Shown: piece after piece, positions 9,063 to 17,723 of the stretch
How the letters are laid out: the number at the start of each line of letters is the position of its first letter
How positions within the stretch are numbered: the stretch's first letter is position 1
Assembly (NCBI GenBank): GCA_020851455.1
Contig: JADZCT010000045.1
Span: forward strand, 1 to 64,000
DNA: 64,000 bases
From: Gemmatimonadaceae bacterium
GTDB lineage: Bacteria > Gemmatimonadota > Gemmatimonadetes > Gemmatimonadales > Gemmatimonadaceae
Direction: 5' to 3'
Translations under genes and position numbers: made by a program
The notes under the pieces: generated by a model
The model's input: only the letters and a program-made list of their open reading frames with translations
What the model was told of the DNA's origin: nothing
Databases searched by the model: none

Positions 9063-9160
9063 ACTCTTCGATCAACCGGCGCTTTCCCTAACGAAGAGTG
9101 CCGAGCCATCAACAAGTCATTCCTTACGAAGAGTGCCGAGCCATCAACAAGTCATTCCTT
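9063..9160. repeat. Perfect 35-bp tandem duplication with an 8-bp inverted repeat
   Basis: Two identical 35-bp units lie head to tail at 9091-9125 and 9126-9160 in the 261-bp gap between the divergent cytochrome and polymerase genes. The octamer actcttcg at 9063-9070 is inverted as cgaagagt at 9092-9099 and again at 9127-9134, so either unit can form a hairpin with the upstream arm. Base composition is clearly less GC-rich than its surroundings. It contains no coding sequence. Two direct copies without spacers do not make a CRISPR array. Confidence 0.8.
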
Positions 9161-9186
9161 GTATTTCGGTGTTTCTTTGGTATCTT
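9159..9186 (+). promoter_or_regulatory. Candidate promoter of the dnaE2-type polymerase gene
   Basis: TTGTAT (9159-9164) and TATCTT (9181-9186) are 16 bp apart and lie directly after the tandem repeat, predicting a leader of about 15 nt. I see no LexA-type palindrome that I could name with confidence. Confidence 0.4.
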
Positions 9187-9207
9187 CTTCAGCCCGATCC
9201 GATACCG

Positions 9208-12200
9208 ATGCCAGCTCCCGCAATCGAACTCCGCGCCCATACCGCCTTTTCCTTTAATGACGGCGCCGTGACACCCGAGGCGCTCATTGGCCGCGCGGCG
9301 GCCCTCGGCTACTCCGCCATCGCAATCACCGATACCGCCGACCTCGGCGCGCTCGTCCGCGCGGCGCTCGCGGCGAGGGAACACGGAATCAAGGTCATCG
9401 CGGGCGCCGAACTTGTGGTGGACGGGCGTCCGGCCGCGTTCCTGGCACGGAGCGAGGAGGGCTATCGCAACCTCGCCACGCTGGTAACGCACTCGCGCGT
9501 AGGCCACTGGAACGCATGGGAGAAGACGGAGGCCGGACTCCGCCGCGGGCAGCCAAACATTGCATGGGCGCAGGTAGCTGAGCACTCCGGCGGCCTGCAC
9601 ATGCTCACGGGCCCTGCGTCCGGCGCGCTTGCATCGCTCGTTCGCGGCGATGGCGGATGGGCTGCTGCGACCACGGGCGCCGATCGGCAAGGCGGCGCGA
9701 GCGCCGACAGCCGCATGGCAAGCGCCGACCGCCTGATCGCCTCGTGGCGCGAAGTGTTCGGCAGCCGCCTCTCGATCGAAGTCCAGATCCATCACACGGG
9801 CGGCCACGAAGCCGCGCTGGCCGCCGAGCTGATCCGGCTTGCCGGGCGCACCGGGGTGCCGTGGGTCGCGGCGCAGGATGCCCGCTACACGGACGACACC
9901 TCACGCCTCGTGCATGACCTCCTCACTGCCCTCCGCCATGGAATGAACGCAGAGGAAGCGCTCCGCGCGGGCGTGCTCCACCCCAACGGCGAGTGGAAAC
10001 TCATGGAGCCCGGAATGCTGCGCCGCCGCTGGGAAGGATGCGAGTCGGGATTGCACGAGGCGGCCCACGTCGCGGAGCAGTGTTCGTTCGACCTCTCGTG
10101 GCTGAGACCGCCGCTCCCCTCCTTCCCCGTGCCAGGCGGCACCACGCCCGACGCATTTCTTCGCGAGCGCGTGTACGAGGGCGCGCGCGAGCGGCTCGGC
10201 AACTCCATCCCGGAAGCGCACCGCCGCCAGATCGAGCACGAGCTCGCGACTATCAGCCGGTTCGGCTTCGCGGGGTTCTTCCTCGTGATGTGGGACGCAG
10301 TCCGCTTCGCCCAGTCGCGCGGAATCCTCTGCCAGGGGCGCGGCAGCGCGGCAAACTCCGTCGTGGTGTACTGCCTCGGAATCACACCCATAGACCCCGT
10401 GAAGCACGGGCTCCTCTTCGAGCGTTTTCTCTCCGAGGTGCGCGTGGACGGCAGGGCCGACGCCCCCGACATTGACGTGGACTTCGAGCACGACCGCCGC
10501 GAGGAGGTGCTCGACTACGTGTACGGGCGCTACGAGCGTCCGCACGCGGCCATCGCGTGCACCGTGCAGTCGTACCGCGCCCCCAACGCGGTGCAGGACG
10601 CGATGCGCGCCTTCGGCTACCCGCAGCAGATCGCGGCCTCCATCTCCAAGCGGCTCCATCGTTACGATCCGCTCGACGCCGCCGTGAAGATGCAGGAGAG
10701 GTACGCCGCCAAGGCCGGGCTGGACGTTGCGTCGCCGCGCGTGAAGGCGCTGCTCCGCGCAATTGGCGGGTTCGACGGCCTCCCGCGTCTCCGCGCCACC
10801 CACGTGGGCGGATTCGTCCTCTCCGCGCAGCCGCTTGGCTCGTGGCTCCCTATCGAGCAGACCAGCATGGGCCGCACGATCATCCAGTTCGACAAGGACG
10901 ACCTCGACGCCATCGGCGTGCCCAAGTTCGACTTCCTCGGGCTTGGCGGGCTCTCGATGGTACGGCGCGCATTCGACGCGATCGAGCTTCGCACGGGCAG
11001 GCGGCCGCGCATGTACGAGATCCCCACCGACGACCGGCCCACCTACGCGCTCATCTCCGCTGGCGAGACGGTAGGCACCTTCCAGGTAGAGAGCCGCGCG
11101 CAGATAGCGAGTATCGTGCACACGCGACCCGAGAAGCTGTACGACATCGTCGTGCAGGTGGCGCTCATTCGCCCGGGCCCCATCCAGGCAAAGTTCGTTC
11201 GGCCATACACTCGCCGCCGGCGCGGGCACGAGGCGCCAACCTACGCGCACCCGGCGCTCGAGCCGATCCTCGCGCGCACGCAGGGCATCCCGATCTTCCA
11301 GGAACAGGCAATGGCGATCGCCATGGCGCTCGCGGGCTATACGGGCGGCGAGGCCGACGAGATGCGCCGCACGATGGGCAACCTCCGCAAGGAACCGCGC
11401 CTCCTCGCCGCGCTCGACCGCCTGCGCCAACGGATGATTGACAACGACATCACGCCGCGCATCCAGGCCGCGACTGCGCAGGCGATCGTTGACGACCTGA
11501 AGGGATTCGCTAACTACGGGTTCCCCGAGTCGCACGCGTGGAGCTTTGCGCTCATCGCGTACGCCACAGCGTGGCTCAAGGCGCGCTTTCCCGCCGAGTT
11601 CTACCTTGGCCTCCTCAACGCATGGCCGATGGGATTCTACTCGCCGGCCACGCTCATGCACGACGCAAAGCGGCATGGAGTCGAGGTGCGTCCGCCCTGC
11701 CTCGCCCGCGGCAGATGGGAGTGCACCACCGAGCCAGCGTCGCCGCTCACGGAGGAGCGAAAGCACGCACAGCAGCGTTTCGTCCGCGGGGGGCCGCCCC
11801 GCCTGTACCCGCACCCGGCGCTGCGGGTGGGGTGGCGGTTCGTGCGCGGGCTCTCGGAGCGCGCGCTCGAGTCGCTGCGCTCCGCAAGCGCGACCGCGCC
11901 GTTTGCTTCCATTGCCGACGCTGTGCAGCGCGCGCGCCTCACCCGCATCGAGGCCGGTACGCTCGCGCAGGCAGGCGCGTTTTCCGTATGGCAGCCCGAC
12001 CGCCGCCGGGCCGCGTGGGAGGCGCTGCGCGCAATGAACGACCGCCTGCCGCTCGCGCCCGCCCGTAACGCGCCCTACGCCCCGCCACCCCTGACGCGCG
12101 ACGAAACCATCCATCTCGACTATCAGACAACCGGCGTGAGCATCAACGGCCACCCGATGATGCGCTACCGCACTGCGCTCTCCGCCAGCGGCGTGGCCGA

Positions 12201-12507
12201 CAGCCGCTCGCTCGCAAGGTTGCGCAACGGGGATGAAGTGGCGGTGGCCGGCCTCGTGGTGATCCGGCAGCGTCCGTACACAGCCAACGGAACGATCTTC
12301 ATCCTGCTCGAGGACGAGCACGGGTTCATCAACATCGTGGTGCGCAGGGAGGACGTAGAACCGAACGAGGCCGCGGTGAAGCACGCCCAGTTCCTCATCG
12401 TCCGCGGCCGCGTGAGCCGCGAGCAATCCTCGATCAACGTGGTTGGGCGGGCGTTCGAGCAACTCGACGCCGAACCGGTTACGCACCGGTCGCGGGATTT
12501 CCGATAA
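9208..12507 (+). CDS. dnaE2: Error-prone DNA polymerase III alpha subunit, DnaE2/ImuC type
   Basis: 1099 aa from ATG 9208, the usual DnaE2 length. The N-terminal PHP domain (from ELRAHTAFSF) has lost canonical metal ligands: the usual HxH appears as RAH, and TDH appears as TDT, so no proofreading activity is expected. The palm domain has the catalytic aspartates in PDIDVDF. The C-terminus carries an OB-fold (about residues 1000-1080; VAVAGLVVIRQRPYT, ILLEDEHG). Family members perform SOS-induced translesion synthesis, usually with ImuA and ImuB; neither gene is in this window. The open frame extends upstream to 8215, but that part covers the cytochrome gene in antisense and the tandem repeat, so I reject it. 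Confidence 0.93.
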   Translation: MPAPAIELRAHTAFSFNDGAVTPEALIGRAAALGYSAIAITDTADLGALVRAALAAREHGIKVIAGAELVVDGRPAAFLARSEEGYRNLATLVTHSRVGHWNAWEKTEAGLRRGQPNIAWAQVAEHSGGLHMLTGPASGALASLVRGDGGWAAATTGADRQGGASADSRMASADRLIASWREVFGSRLSIEVQIHHTGGHEAALAAELIRLAGRTGVPWVAAQDARYTDDTSRLVHDLLTALRHGMNAEEALRAGVLHPNGEWKLMEPGMLRRRWEGCESGLHEAAHVAEQCSFDLSWLRPPLPSFPVPGGTTPDAFLRERVYEGARERLGNSIPEAHRRQIEHELATISRFGFAGFFLVMWDAVRFAQSRGILCQGRGSAANSVVVYCLGITPIDPVKHGLLFERFLSEVRVDGRADAPDIDVDFEHDRREEVLDYVYGRYERPHAAIACTVQSYRAPNAVQDAMRAFGYPQQIAASISKRLHRYDPLDAAVKMQERYAAKAGLDVASPRVKALLRAIGGFDGLPRLRATHVGGFVLSAQPLGSWLPIEQTSMGRTIIQFDKDDLDAIGVPKFDFLGLGGLSMVRRAFDAIELRTGRRPRMYEIPTDDRPTYALISAGETVGTFQVESRAQIASIVHTRPEKLYDIVVQVALIRPGPIQAKFVRPYTRRRRGHEAPTYAHPALEPILARTQGIPIFQEQAMAIAMALAGYTGGEADEMRRTMGNLRKEPRLLAALDRLRQRMIDNDITPRIQAATAQAIVDDLKGFANYGFPESHAWSFALIAYATAWLKARFPAEFYLGLLNAWPMGFYSPATLMHDAKRHGVEVRPPCLARGRWECTTEPASPLTEERKHAQQRFVRGGPPRLYPHPALRVGWRFVRGLSERALESLRSASATAPFASIADAVQRARLTRIEAGTLAQAGAFSVWQPDRRRAAWEALRAMNDRLPLAPARNAPYAPPPLTRDETIHLDYQTTGVSINGHPMMRYRTALSASGVADSRSLARLRNGDEVAVAGLVVIRQRPYTANGTIFILLEDEHGFINIVVRREDVEPNEAAVKHAQFLIVRGRVSREQSSINVVGRAFEQLDAEPVTHRSRDFR

Positions 12508-12566
12508 GCAGGCTCGGAGTCGGCCTGCACCGTCCCTGCGCCGGCGCGCCACTCTGGGATTCCCAG

Positions 12567-12595
12567 CTGACACCACTCCCGTAACAGCGTATCTT
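12567..12595 (+). promoter_or_regulatory. Candidate sigma70 promoter of the small membrane protein operon
   Basis: CTGACA (12567-12572), 17 bp, TATCTT (12590-12595), followed by 10 nt to the ATG at 12606. This is the best complete -35/-10 pair in the left half of the window. Confidence 0.5.
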
Positions 12596-12605
12596 CAACG
12601 TTGGC

Positions 12606-13079
12606 ATGACCGAAACAGCCATCGAAGCATTCTGCCGTCGCGCGCTGCTCGCGATCCTCGCGTTCGGGTTCGTCGGCACCGAAGTGGAGCTCTTCCTCCT
12701 GAAGCACACCGACGGCGTGTTCCAGTGGGTGCCGCTCGTGCTCCTCGCCCTCGGCCTCATCGTCACTGCATGGTGTGCGTGGCAGCCAGGCACAGCCGCC
12801 ATTCACGCGATGCGGACGCTGATGGTCGTCTTCATCGTGAGCGGCGGCGTGGGCGTGGTGCAGCACTTCCGCGGAAACGTGGACTACGCCCGCGACTCCA
12901 ACCCGTCGCTCTCCGGCATGGCGCTATACCGCGAAGCGATTGTCGGCAGCACGCCCGCCCTGGCGCCGGGCACGATGGTGCAGTTCGGCCTCCTCGGCCT
13001 GCTTTTCACCTTCCGGCATCCCGCCACGCGCCGTCCGGCGCGGCAAGGCACAGCCTCCACAGAGGATTCACCCAGATGA
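12606..13079 (+). CDS. Small integral membrane protein, unknown function
   Basis: 157 aa. About four hydrophobic segments are visible (near residues 13-31, 40-58, 68-86 and 120-138), with a polar, basic C-terminal tail. I recognise no family motif. A candidate promoter lies just upstream and the predicted leader is very short. The stop overlaps the start of the next gene by 4 nt (ATGA), which suggests co-translation with the exported HhH protein. The last 20 residues could be non-essential tail. Confidence 0.7.
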   Translation: MTETAIEAFCRRALLAILAFGFVGTEVELFLLKHTDGVFQWVPLVLLALGLIVTAWCAWQPGTAAIHAMRTLMVVFIVSGGVGVVQHFRGNVDYARDSNPSLSGMALYREAIVGSTPALAPGTMVQFGLLGLLFTFRHPATRRPARQGTASTEDSPR

Positions 13080-13732
13080 ACCGAAGACTCACCATCCTCG
13101 CTACCGCCGCCGCTCTCGCCGCGAGCGCGGCGTCGGCTCACGCCCAGCTTGGCCGCCAGATGGGCCTCGTCGAGCCAAACGTTGCGACCGACAGTGCGAT
13201 GAAGACCGTACCGCACGTCACCGAAGCCATCGCCACGACCCTCAAGGACGCGCGCCCGATTCTGGGGCCGGTGCCGCTCGACAGCATTCTCGCTGCGCGC
13301 GGCCTCTCGAAGGCGCAGCGAACCGAGGCCTACGCGAAGATGTTCGTTCACGTGGACGTGAACCGCGGGACGGACGCCGAGCTGTCGCTGATTCCCGGCG
13401 TTGACGCCGCCAAGCTCAAGGCGATCAAGGCAGGGCGCCCGTGGGCAAACTTCGCGACGTTCCACGCCGCACTGGCCAAGGCATCGAATGCCGGCGAGGC
13501 CGATCGCATCGAGCAGTACCTCTTCATCCCGATTGATCTCAACACGTGGACCAGTGACATCATGGACACGTTTGCCAGCATCGGGGTGGGCACGCGCCAG
13601 TGGAAGCGCGAGTTCGAGGAATACCGCCCATGGACTTCGATGGAGCAGTTCCAGCGGGAGATCGGCAAGTACCTGCGCCAGAAGCCCGGCGAGCTGAAGC
13701 GCCTCGAGCGCTACGTGATCATCAACAAGTAG
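13076..13732 (+). CDS. Exported helix-hairpin-helix (ComEA-like) protein
   Basis: 218 aa. A signal peptide (residues 1-23, ending SAHAQ) is followed at about 95-140 by a ComEA-like HhH motif (VDVNRGTDAELSLIPGVD). A second, weaker copy lies near 170-210 (FEEYRPWTSMEQF). HhH motifs bind DNA non-specifically through the backbone. In an exported protein this fits extracellular or periplasmic DNA binding, but a structural role is also possible. The start overlaps the preceding membrane protein gene by 4 nt. The stop lies inside the end of the convergent M23 peptidase gene, an 11-bp overlap. Confidence 0.75.
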   Translation: MNRRLTILATAAALAASAASAHAQLGRQMGLVEPNVATDSAMKTVPHVTEAIATTLKDARPILGPVPLDSILAARGLSKAQRTEAYAKMFVHVDVNRGTDAELSLIPGVDAAKLKAIKAGRPWANFATFHAALAKASNAGEADRIEQYLFIPIDLNTWTSDIMDTFASIGVGTRQWKREFEEYRPWTSMEQFQREIGKYLRQKPGELKRLERYVIINK

Positions 13733-15032
13733 CGCCGCTTGCGGCGCCGGGGTGCGCACAGCGCGCCCCGGCGCCCTGTGCCGTGGCAACCGCCGCGTGC
13801 ACCACGCCCGCCGCCCCGTTGAGGAGCCCGGCCAGCGAGCGCCGCACGGTACCGAAGGCGGCGAGCGCGCTCTTCGGCAGCGGCACGCCCGACACATTAC
13901 GCAGCGCCGCGGCCGGGTTGGTCTGGGCGCCCCGCACGAGGATCTCGAAGTGCAGGTGCGGCCCGGTCGCCAGCCCGGTCATACCCACGTAGCCAAGCAC
14001 CTCTCCCTGCGTGACGCGGGCCCCGGTGCGGGCCACGCTGCGGTTGAACCGGCTCATGTGCGCATAGCGGGTGACGTACCCGTTCGGGTGGCGCACCTCG
14101 ACGACGTTTCCGAATCCGCTGGGCTCGCTGGCAACACGCGTCACCGTGCCGTCACCAATCACGCGGATCGGCGTGCCCGTGGCTGCGCCGTAATCGGTGC
14201 CGCGGTGAGGGCGGCTGATCCTGAGGATCGGGTGGAACCGCACGCCGAATCCCGACGTGATCCGGGCGAAGTCAATTGGCGAGTGAAGAAACGCGGTCGA
14301 GAGGGACTTGCCGTCGTCGTCGTAGTACGCGCTGCTGGACTCAGGTACGCGGTAGTGGAACGCCTCGATCGGCTTGCCGCCGACGAACAGGCGGCTGGCC
14401 AGCACGCGCGCCACGCGCGTGGTGGACTCGGGACCGCGCTGCCTCTCGACCACGGCGTACACTGAATCGCCGGCGCGCAGGTCGCGCGACATGTCCACCC
14501 GGAACTTGTACACATCGGCGACTTCGAGGACGAGCGCCTGGTGCGCGCTGCCCGGGAACAACTCCGCCCCGGACCCGCCGAGCGCATCGTACAGGTTTGC
14601 GTCAACTGCGCCGTTCACCAGCACGGTGTCCGTTACCCACGGCAGCGTGTCCACCACCGCGGCCCAGCGCGTGCTGTCGGTTCGGAATATCCGGAGGATC
14701 CTGTCTACCGCGAGCTTGAACCTGATCGCCGTGGACGGTACCGAGTCGCTCGCACGGTCGAACTCGACCGCAAGCCCCGGGCGGACCCGGCGGGGGTCGA
14801 GCATCGGGGCCGCTGCGAGGACCTGCGCCACGGTGGCGCCGTCGAGTCCACCGCGCCTGAGCAGGAGGTCAAGCGTCTCGCCCCTGCGCAGCGTGTCGGG
14901 GTGCAGCCGCGCATCTGCGGAATCCGCCACAGCGACTGCGTGGCCCTCGGTCGCGCTGCGCCGCAGCGACCAGCCAGCGGCAATCGCAATCGCGGCCAAC
15001 AGCACTGTCACCAGCGTACCCTTAGCTTTCAA
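13722..15032 (-). CDS. M23-family peptidoglycan endopeptidase with membrane anchor
   Basis: 436 aa from TTG 15032; GTG 15011 or 15005 are plausible shorter starts. One N-terminal hydrophobic segment (about residues 7-20) acts as anchor or signal. An OapA/LysM-like region occupies about 45-110. The catalytic LytM/M23 domain at about 255-365 has the zinc ligands HxxxD (HRGTDYG) and HxH (HLHFE). These enzymes cut peptide cross-links in peptidoglycan during growth or division. The last 60 residues are an Ala/Gly-rich tail overlapping the end of the convergent HhH gene. Confidence 0.88.
   Translation of the reverse strand: MKAKGTLVTVLLAAIAIAAGWSLRRSATEGHAVAVADSADARLHPDTLRRGETLDLLLRRGGLDGATVAQVLAAAPMLDPRRVRPGLAVEFDRASDSVPSTAIRFKLAVDRILRIFRTDSTRWAAVVDTLPWVTDTVLVNGAVDANLYDALGGSGAELFPGSAHQALVLEVADVYKFRVDMSRDLRAGDSVYAVVERQRGPESTTRVARVLASRLFVGGKPIEAFHYRVPESSSAYYDDDGKSLSTAFLHSPIDFARITSGFGVRFHPILRISRPHRGTDYGAATGTPIRVIGDGTVTRVASEPSGFGNVVEVRHPNGYVTRYAHMSRFNRSVARTGARVTQGEVLGYVGMTGLATGPHLHFEILVRGAQTNPAAALRNVSGVPLPKSALAAFGTVRRSLAGLLNGAAGVVHAAVATAQGAGARCAHPGAASGATC
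13743..13775 (+). terminator. Strong GC hairpin after the HhH gene
   Basis: A perfect 10-bp stem (13743-13752 with 13766-13775) and a 13-nt loop start 10 nt after the stop codon, preceded by a small 7-bp hairpin at 13732-13747. There is no T tract. The hairpin lies within the last codons of the convergent M23 gene, whose Ala/Gly-rich tail it therefore encodes. Confidence 0.45.
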
Positions 15033-15225
15033 TACTGCGCCCTCATGAGTGTGGCCAAGGTTGACTGCGGCCGGTGCGACACGCGGGGGGCGCCACGGTT
15101 GCAGCGCACTGGCGCCGCAACTGCAGACAGGCGGTATTCACGCCGCCGTTAAAGAGGACGACATGCAGCAGTTCCCGCAACCCTTTCCCGCGGATGCAAG
15201 CACGACCGGTCGGCCGCGCCGTCGC

Positions 15226-15231
15226 TAGCTT
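15226..15231 (+). promoter_or_regulatory. -10-like hexamer before the 189-aa exported protein
   Basis: TAGCTT ends 7 nt before ATG 15239, predicting a leaderless mRNA. The rest of the 15033-15238 gap shows no gene. Confidence 0.4.
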
Positions 15232-15238
15232 CCGCCGG

Positions 15239-15808
15239 ATGAGGGCATGCTTCGCGGTTCGCGCCGTGCGGCTCGCGCGTTTGTCGGCGATGGTCGTGCT
15301 TGCCATGGCGGTCGGCGCCGCGGCGCCGCAACGCTCCGCGAGCTTTCAGGGAGGTGCGCGCGGACGGGCCGCAACCGCCGTGATGGACAGCTCGGTCACG
15401 ATCGGCACGTACGTCTCCTCGCGCCTCGACGGGAAGCCGCTGCCCTACACCGACCTTGCCGACGACGACCGCGGAACCAGGTTCATAATCGAGTTCGACG
15501 AACTGGTGCTTGCGCTGCGCGCCAACGGCGAGTTCCGGGCCTCGCTCCGCTACAAGCAGACCCTCGCGGCGAAGGGCACTGCGGCTGCCATGCGCGAGCC
15601 CCTGCAGAAGATGACGATCTACGGCACGTGGTCGCGCGCCGGCGGCGAACTCAAATTCGCGCCCGACCCCAGGCGCGGCGGCGAAGGATTGAACATCCTG
15701 AACGGGAGCTTCTCGGCGCGAACGATCACGGTGCCTTTCGATTACCGCAACGGCGGCGTGGCGCGCCGCGCGACCGTTCTTCTGGTGTACGACCCCAAGA
15801 TCCTCTGA
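15239..15808 (+). CDS. Exported hypothetical protein
   Basis: 189 aa from ATG 15239. I chose this start because TAGCTT lies 7 nt upstream and a signal peptide follows (residues 1-30, ending AVGAAAPQ). The mature part is rich in beta strands and charged residues (YTDLADDDRGTRFIIEF, MTIYGTWSRAGGEL), consistent with a small lipocalin-like or barrel fold, but I do not recognise the family. It is followed after 11 nt by the M28 peptidase gene, whose ribosome-binding site overlaps this stop region, so the two are likely co-transcribed. Confidence 0.7.
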   Translation: MRACFAVRAVRLARLSAMVVLAMAVGAAAPQRSASFQGGARGRAATAVMDSSVTIGTYVSSRLDGKPLPYTDLADDDRGTRFIIEFDELVLALRANGEFRASLRYKQTLAAKGTAAAMREPLQKMTIYGTWSRAGGELKFAPDPRRGGEGLNILNGSFSARTITVPFDYRNGGVARRATVLLVYDPKIL

Positions 15809-15819
15809 GAGGAAAGTCA

Positions 15820-17661
15820 ATGCCCGGAATCGAGTCACTCCATCGCGAGCGAGCGCGGCGGCGCGGCGCAGCCATGCTCGCAACGCTCCTCCTGCTCGGC
15901 GGCATCGCGGGAATCGTCGGCGCCGCCACTGGAACCGTCATCGCTGCCGGGAAGGCTCGGAGTGCCGTGGAGGGCGCGAGCGCAATCCCCGCCGCCGACG
16001 CCGCCTTCGCGCTCGTGAGGCCGCGACTCTCCGGCGCGCGCGCCCTCGAAACCGTCGCGTACCTCGACCGGTTCGTGCGCTGGCCGGGAAATCCCGGCTT
16101 CGACTCGAGTATCGCGCACGTGGCGTCGCGGCTGGCCGCGGCGGGGTACGTCGAGGAATCGCGCGCCAGGCCATCCGATCGGCTCACGTACCGCGTCGAA
16201 CGCTACCCGATGGCTTCGCCCGCGTGGAACCCGCTCTCGGCATCCCTCGCCCTTGCCGGTGGCGGCCCACGCCCTCCGGTCCTCGACTTCGCGACGAACC
16301 GCAACATGGTCGCGACGAACTCGTTCTCCACCCCGCCCGCGGGAGTCACGGCTGAAGTGGTGCGCATTGCGCCGTTTTCGCCAGGCGCGCTCGACACGGC
16401 CAACGTCGCCGGACGGATCGTCTTTGCGGATGCGCCAGTGGGCCGCCTCTTCACGGAAGCGGTGGTGCGGCGCGGCGCGATCGGTGTGCTCTCGTACTCG
16501 ATGCCAGCGTATCTGCAGCCCGAGAAGAACACGCGCTCGATCCAGTTCTCGTCCGTACCCTACGACACGGCGCGCAAGGCATGGGGCATAAGTCTCTCGA
16601 ACGACGCGCGGCGTCAGCTCATCGAGGCCACGCAACGCGGCCCGACGCGGGTGACCGTGAAGGTTGCCACGCAGTTCATTGACCCGGCCACGGAACTTGC
16701 AATAGTCGCCGAAGTTCGCGGGAGCGTTAAACCGAAGGAACGCTTCGTCTACAGCGCGCACGTCCAGGAACCCGGCGCAAACGACGACGCATCGGGCGTT
16801 GGCACGCTGACGGAGATGGCGCGCACCCTCGCGGAACTGGTGCGCACCGACAAGGTTGACCCTAAGCGCACCATCACCATGCTGTGGGGCCAGGAGATCC
16901 GCGTCACCGACCGTTACCTCAAGCAGGACACGGTGCGCCTCAAGGACGTTCACTGGGGTCTCAGTCTGGACATGACCGGCGAGGACACGGACAAGACGGG
17001 CGGCACCTTCCTGATCGAGAAGATGCCCGACCCGTCGGCGATCTGGACCCGCGGCGACGACCATCACACAGAGTGGGGCGGGCGCCCGCTCGACGAGTCG
17101 GCGATGCGACCGCACTACTACAATGACTTCCTCCTCGGTATCTGCCTCGAGCAGTCGCGCGCGACGGGGTGGGTGGTGAAGACCAACCCGTACGAGGGAG
17201 GAAGCGACCACTCCGCCTATCTGAACAACGGAAAGCCGGGGGCACTGTTCTGGCACTTCACCGACCAGTTCTACCACACCGACGGCGACCGGATTGACAA
17301 GGTGTCGCCGGCCACGCTGCAGAACGTGGGCACTGCTGCGCTCGTGAGCGGCCTCGTGCTCGCGTCCGCAGACGGCGCGACCGCCCGCACCGTCATTTCA
17401 GAGGTGCGCGACGCCGCCCTCCGCCGGCTCGACGCCGAGTATGCCCTCTCGCGCGAGGAGATCGCCAAGGGCGGCAACCAGGTGCTCGAGCGCCACATCG
17501 TGGACACGTGGGGCAAGTGGTACGTTGCCGCCATCAAGACGGCATCCGATATCGAGGTGGGAGGGCCGAGCCAACAGACGGCCACGGCGATCGCCGTGGC
17601 CGCGGACGCCGTCGAGCGTCGGACCGCGCGGCTCGTCCAAGGGCTGACGCAAGAGCACTGA
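15820..17661 (+). CDS. M28-family zinc aminopeptidase with PA-type insert
   Basis: 613 aa from ATG 15820, with gagagga at 15807-15813 as ribosome-binding site. A membrane/signal segment covers about residues 19-45. A PA-like domain lies at about 150-250. The M28 core has the zinc ligands in AHVQEPGANDDASG (His and Asp), WGQE, LDMTGED and SDHSAY. The family removes N-terminal residues from peptides, here in the periplasm or outside the cell. The N-terminal region (about 65-110; LETVAYLDRFVRWPGN) resembles the start of other secreted M28 enzymes. It follows the 189-aa exported protein. Confidence 0.88.
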   Translation: MPGIESLHRERARRRGAAMLATLLLLGGIAGIVGAATGTVIAAGKARSAVEGASAIPAADAAFALVRPRLSGARALETVAYLDRFVRWPGNPGFDSSIAHVASRLAAAGYVEESRARPSDRLTYRVERYPMASPAWNPLSASLALAGGGPRPPVLDFATNRNMVATNSFSTPPAGVTAEVVRIAPFSPGALDTANVAGRIVFADAPVGRLFTEAVVRRGAIGVLSYSMPAYLQPEKNTRSIQFSSVPYDTARKAWGISLSNDARRQLIEATQRGPTRVTVKVATQFIDPATELAIVAEVRGSVKPKERFVYSAHVQEPGANDDASGVGTLTEMARTLAELVRTDKVDPKRTITMLWGQEIRVTDRYLKQDTVRLKDVHWGLSLDMTGEDTDKTGGTFLIEKMPDPSAIWTRGDDHHTEWGGRPLDESAMRPHYYNDFLLGICLEQSRATGWVVKTNPYEGGSDHSAYLNNGKPGALFWHFTDQFYHTDGDRIDKVSPATLQNVGTAALVSGLVLASADGATARTVISEVRDAALRRLDAEYALSREEIAKGGNQVLERHIVDTWGKWYVAAIKTASDIEVGGPSQQTATAIAVAADAVERRTARLVQGLTQEH

Positions 17662-17723
17662 CCCGGGGCGACCAGCCGGCACCCCCGTTGCCGATCCCTG
17701 CGCCATCGCGCATCGTTGGGGCG

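Noticed and set aside
9091-9160. A CRISPR array
   Set aside because: Only two units, directly adjacent with no spacers, and no cas gene in the window.
8215-9207. Upstream extension of the dnaE2 frame by about 330 codons
   Set aside because: The added part overlaps the cytochrome gene in antisense and crosses the tandem repeat. The homologous start is ATG 9208.
9901-12576. An 891-codon open frame opposite dnaE2
   Set aside because: It has no recognisable domain and is a compositional shadow of the polymerase gene.
12443-13075. N-terminal extension of the HhH protein frame
   Set aside because: It runs through the end of dnaE2 and the small membrane protein gene in another frame. The signal peptide at ATG 13076 marks the real start.
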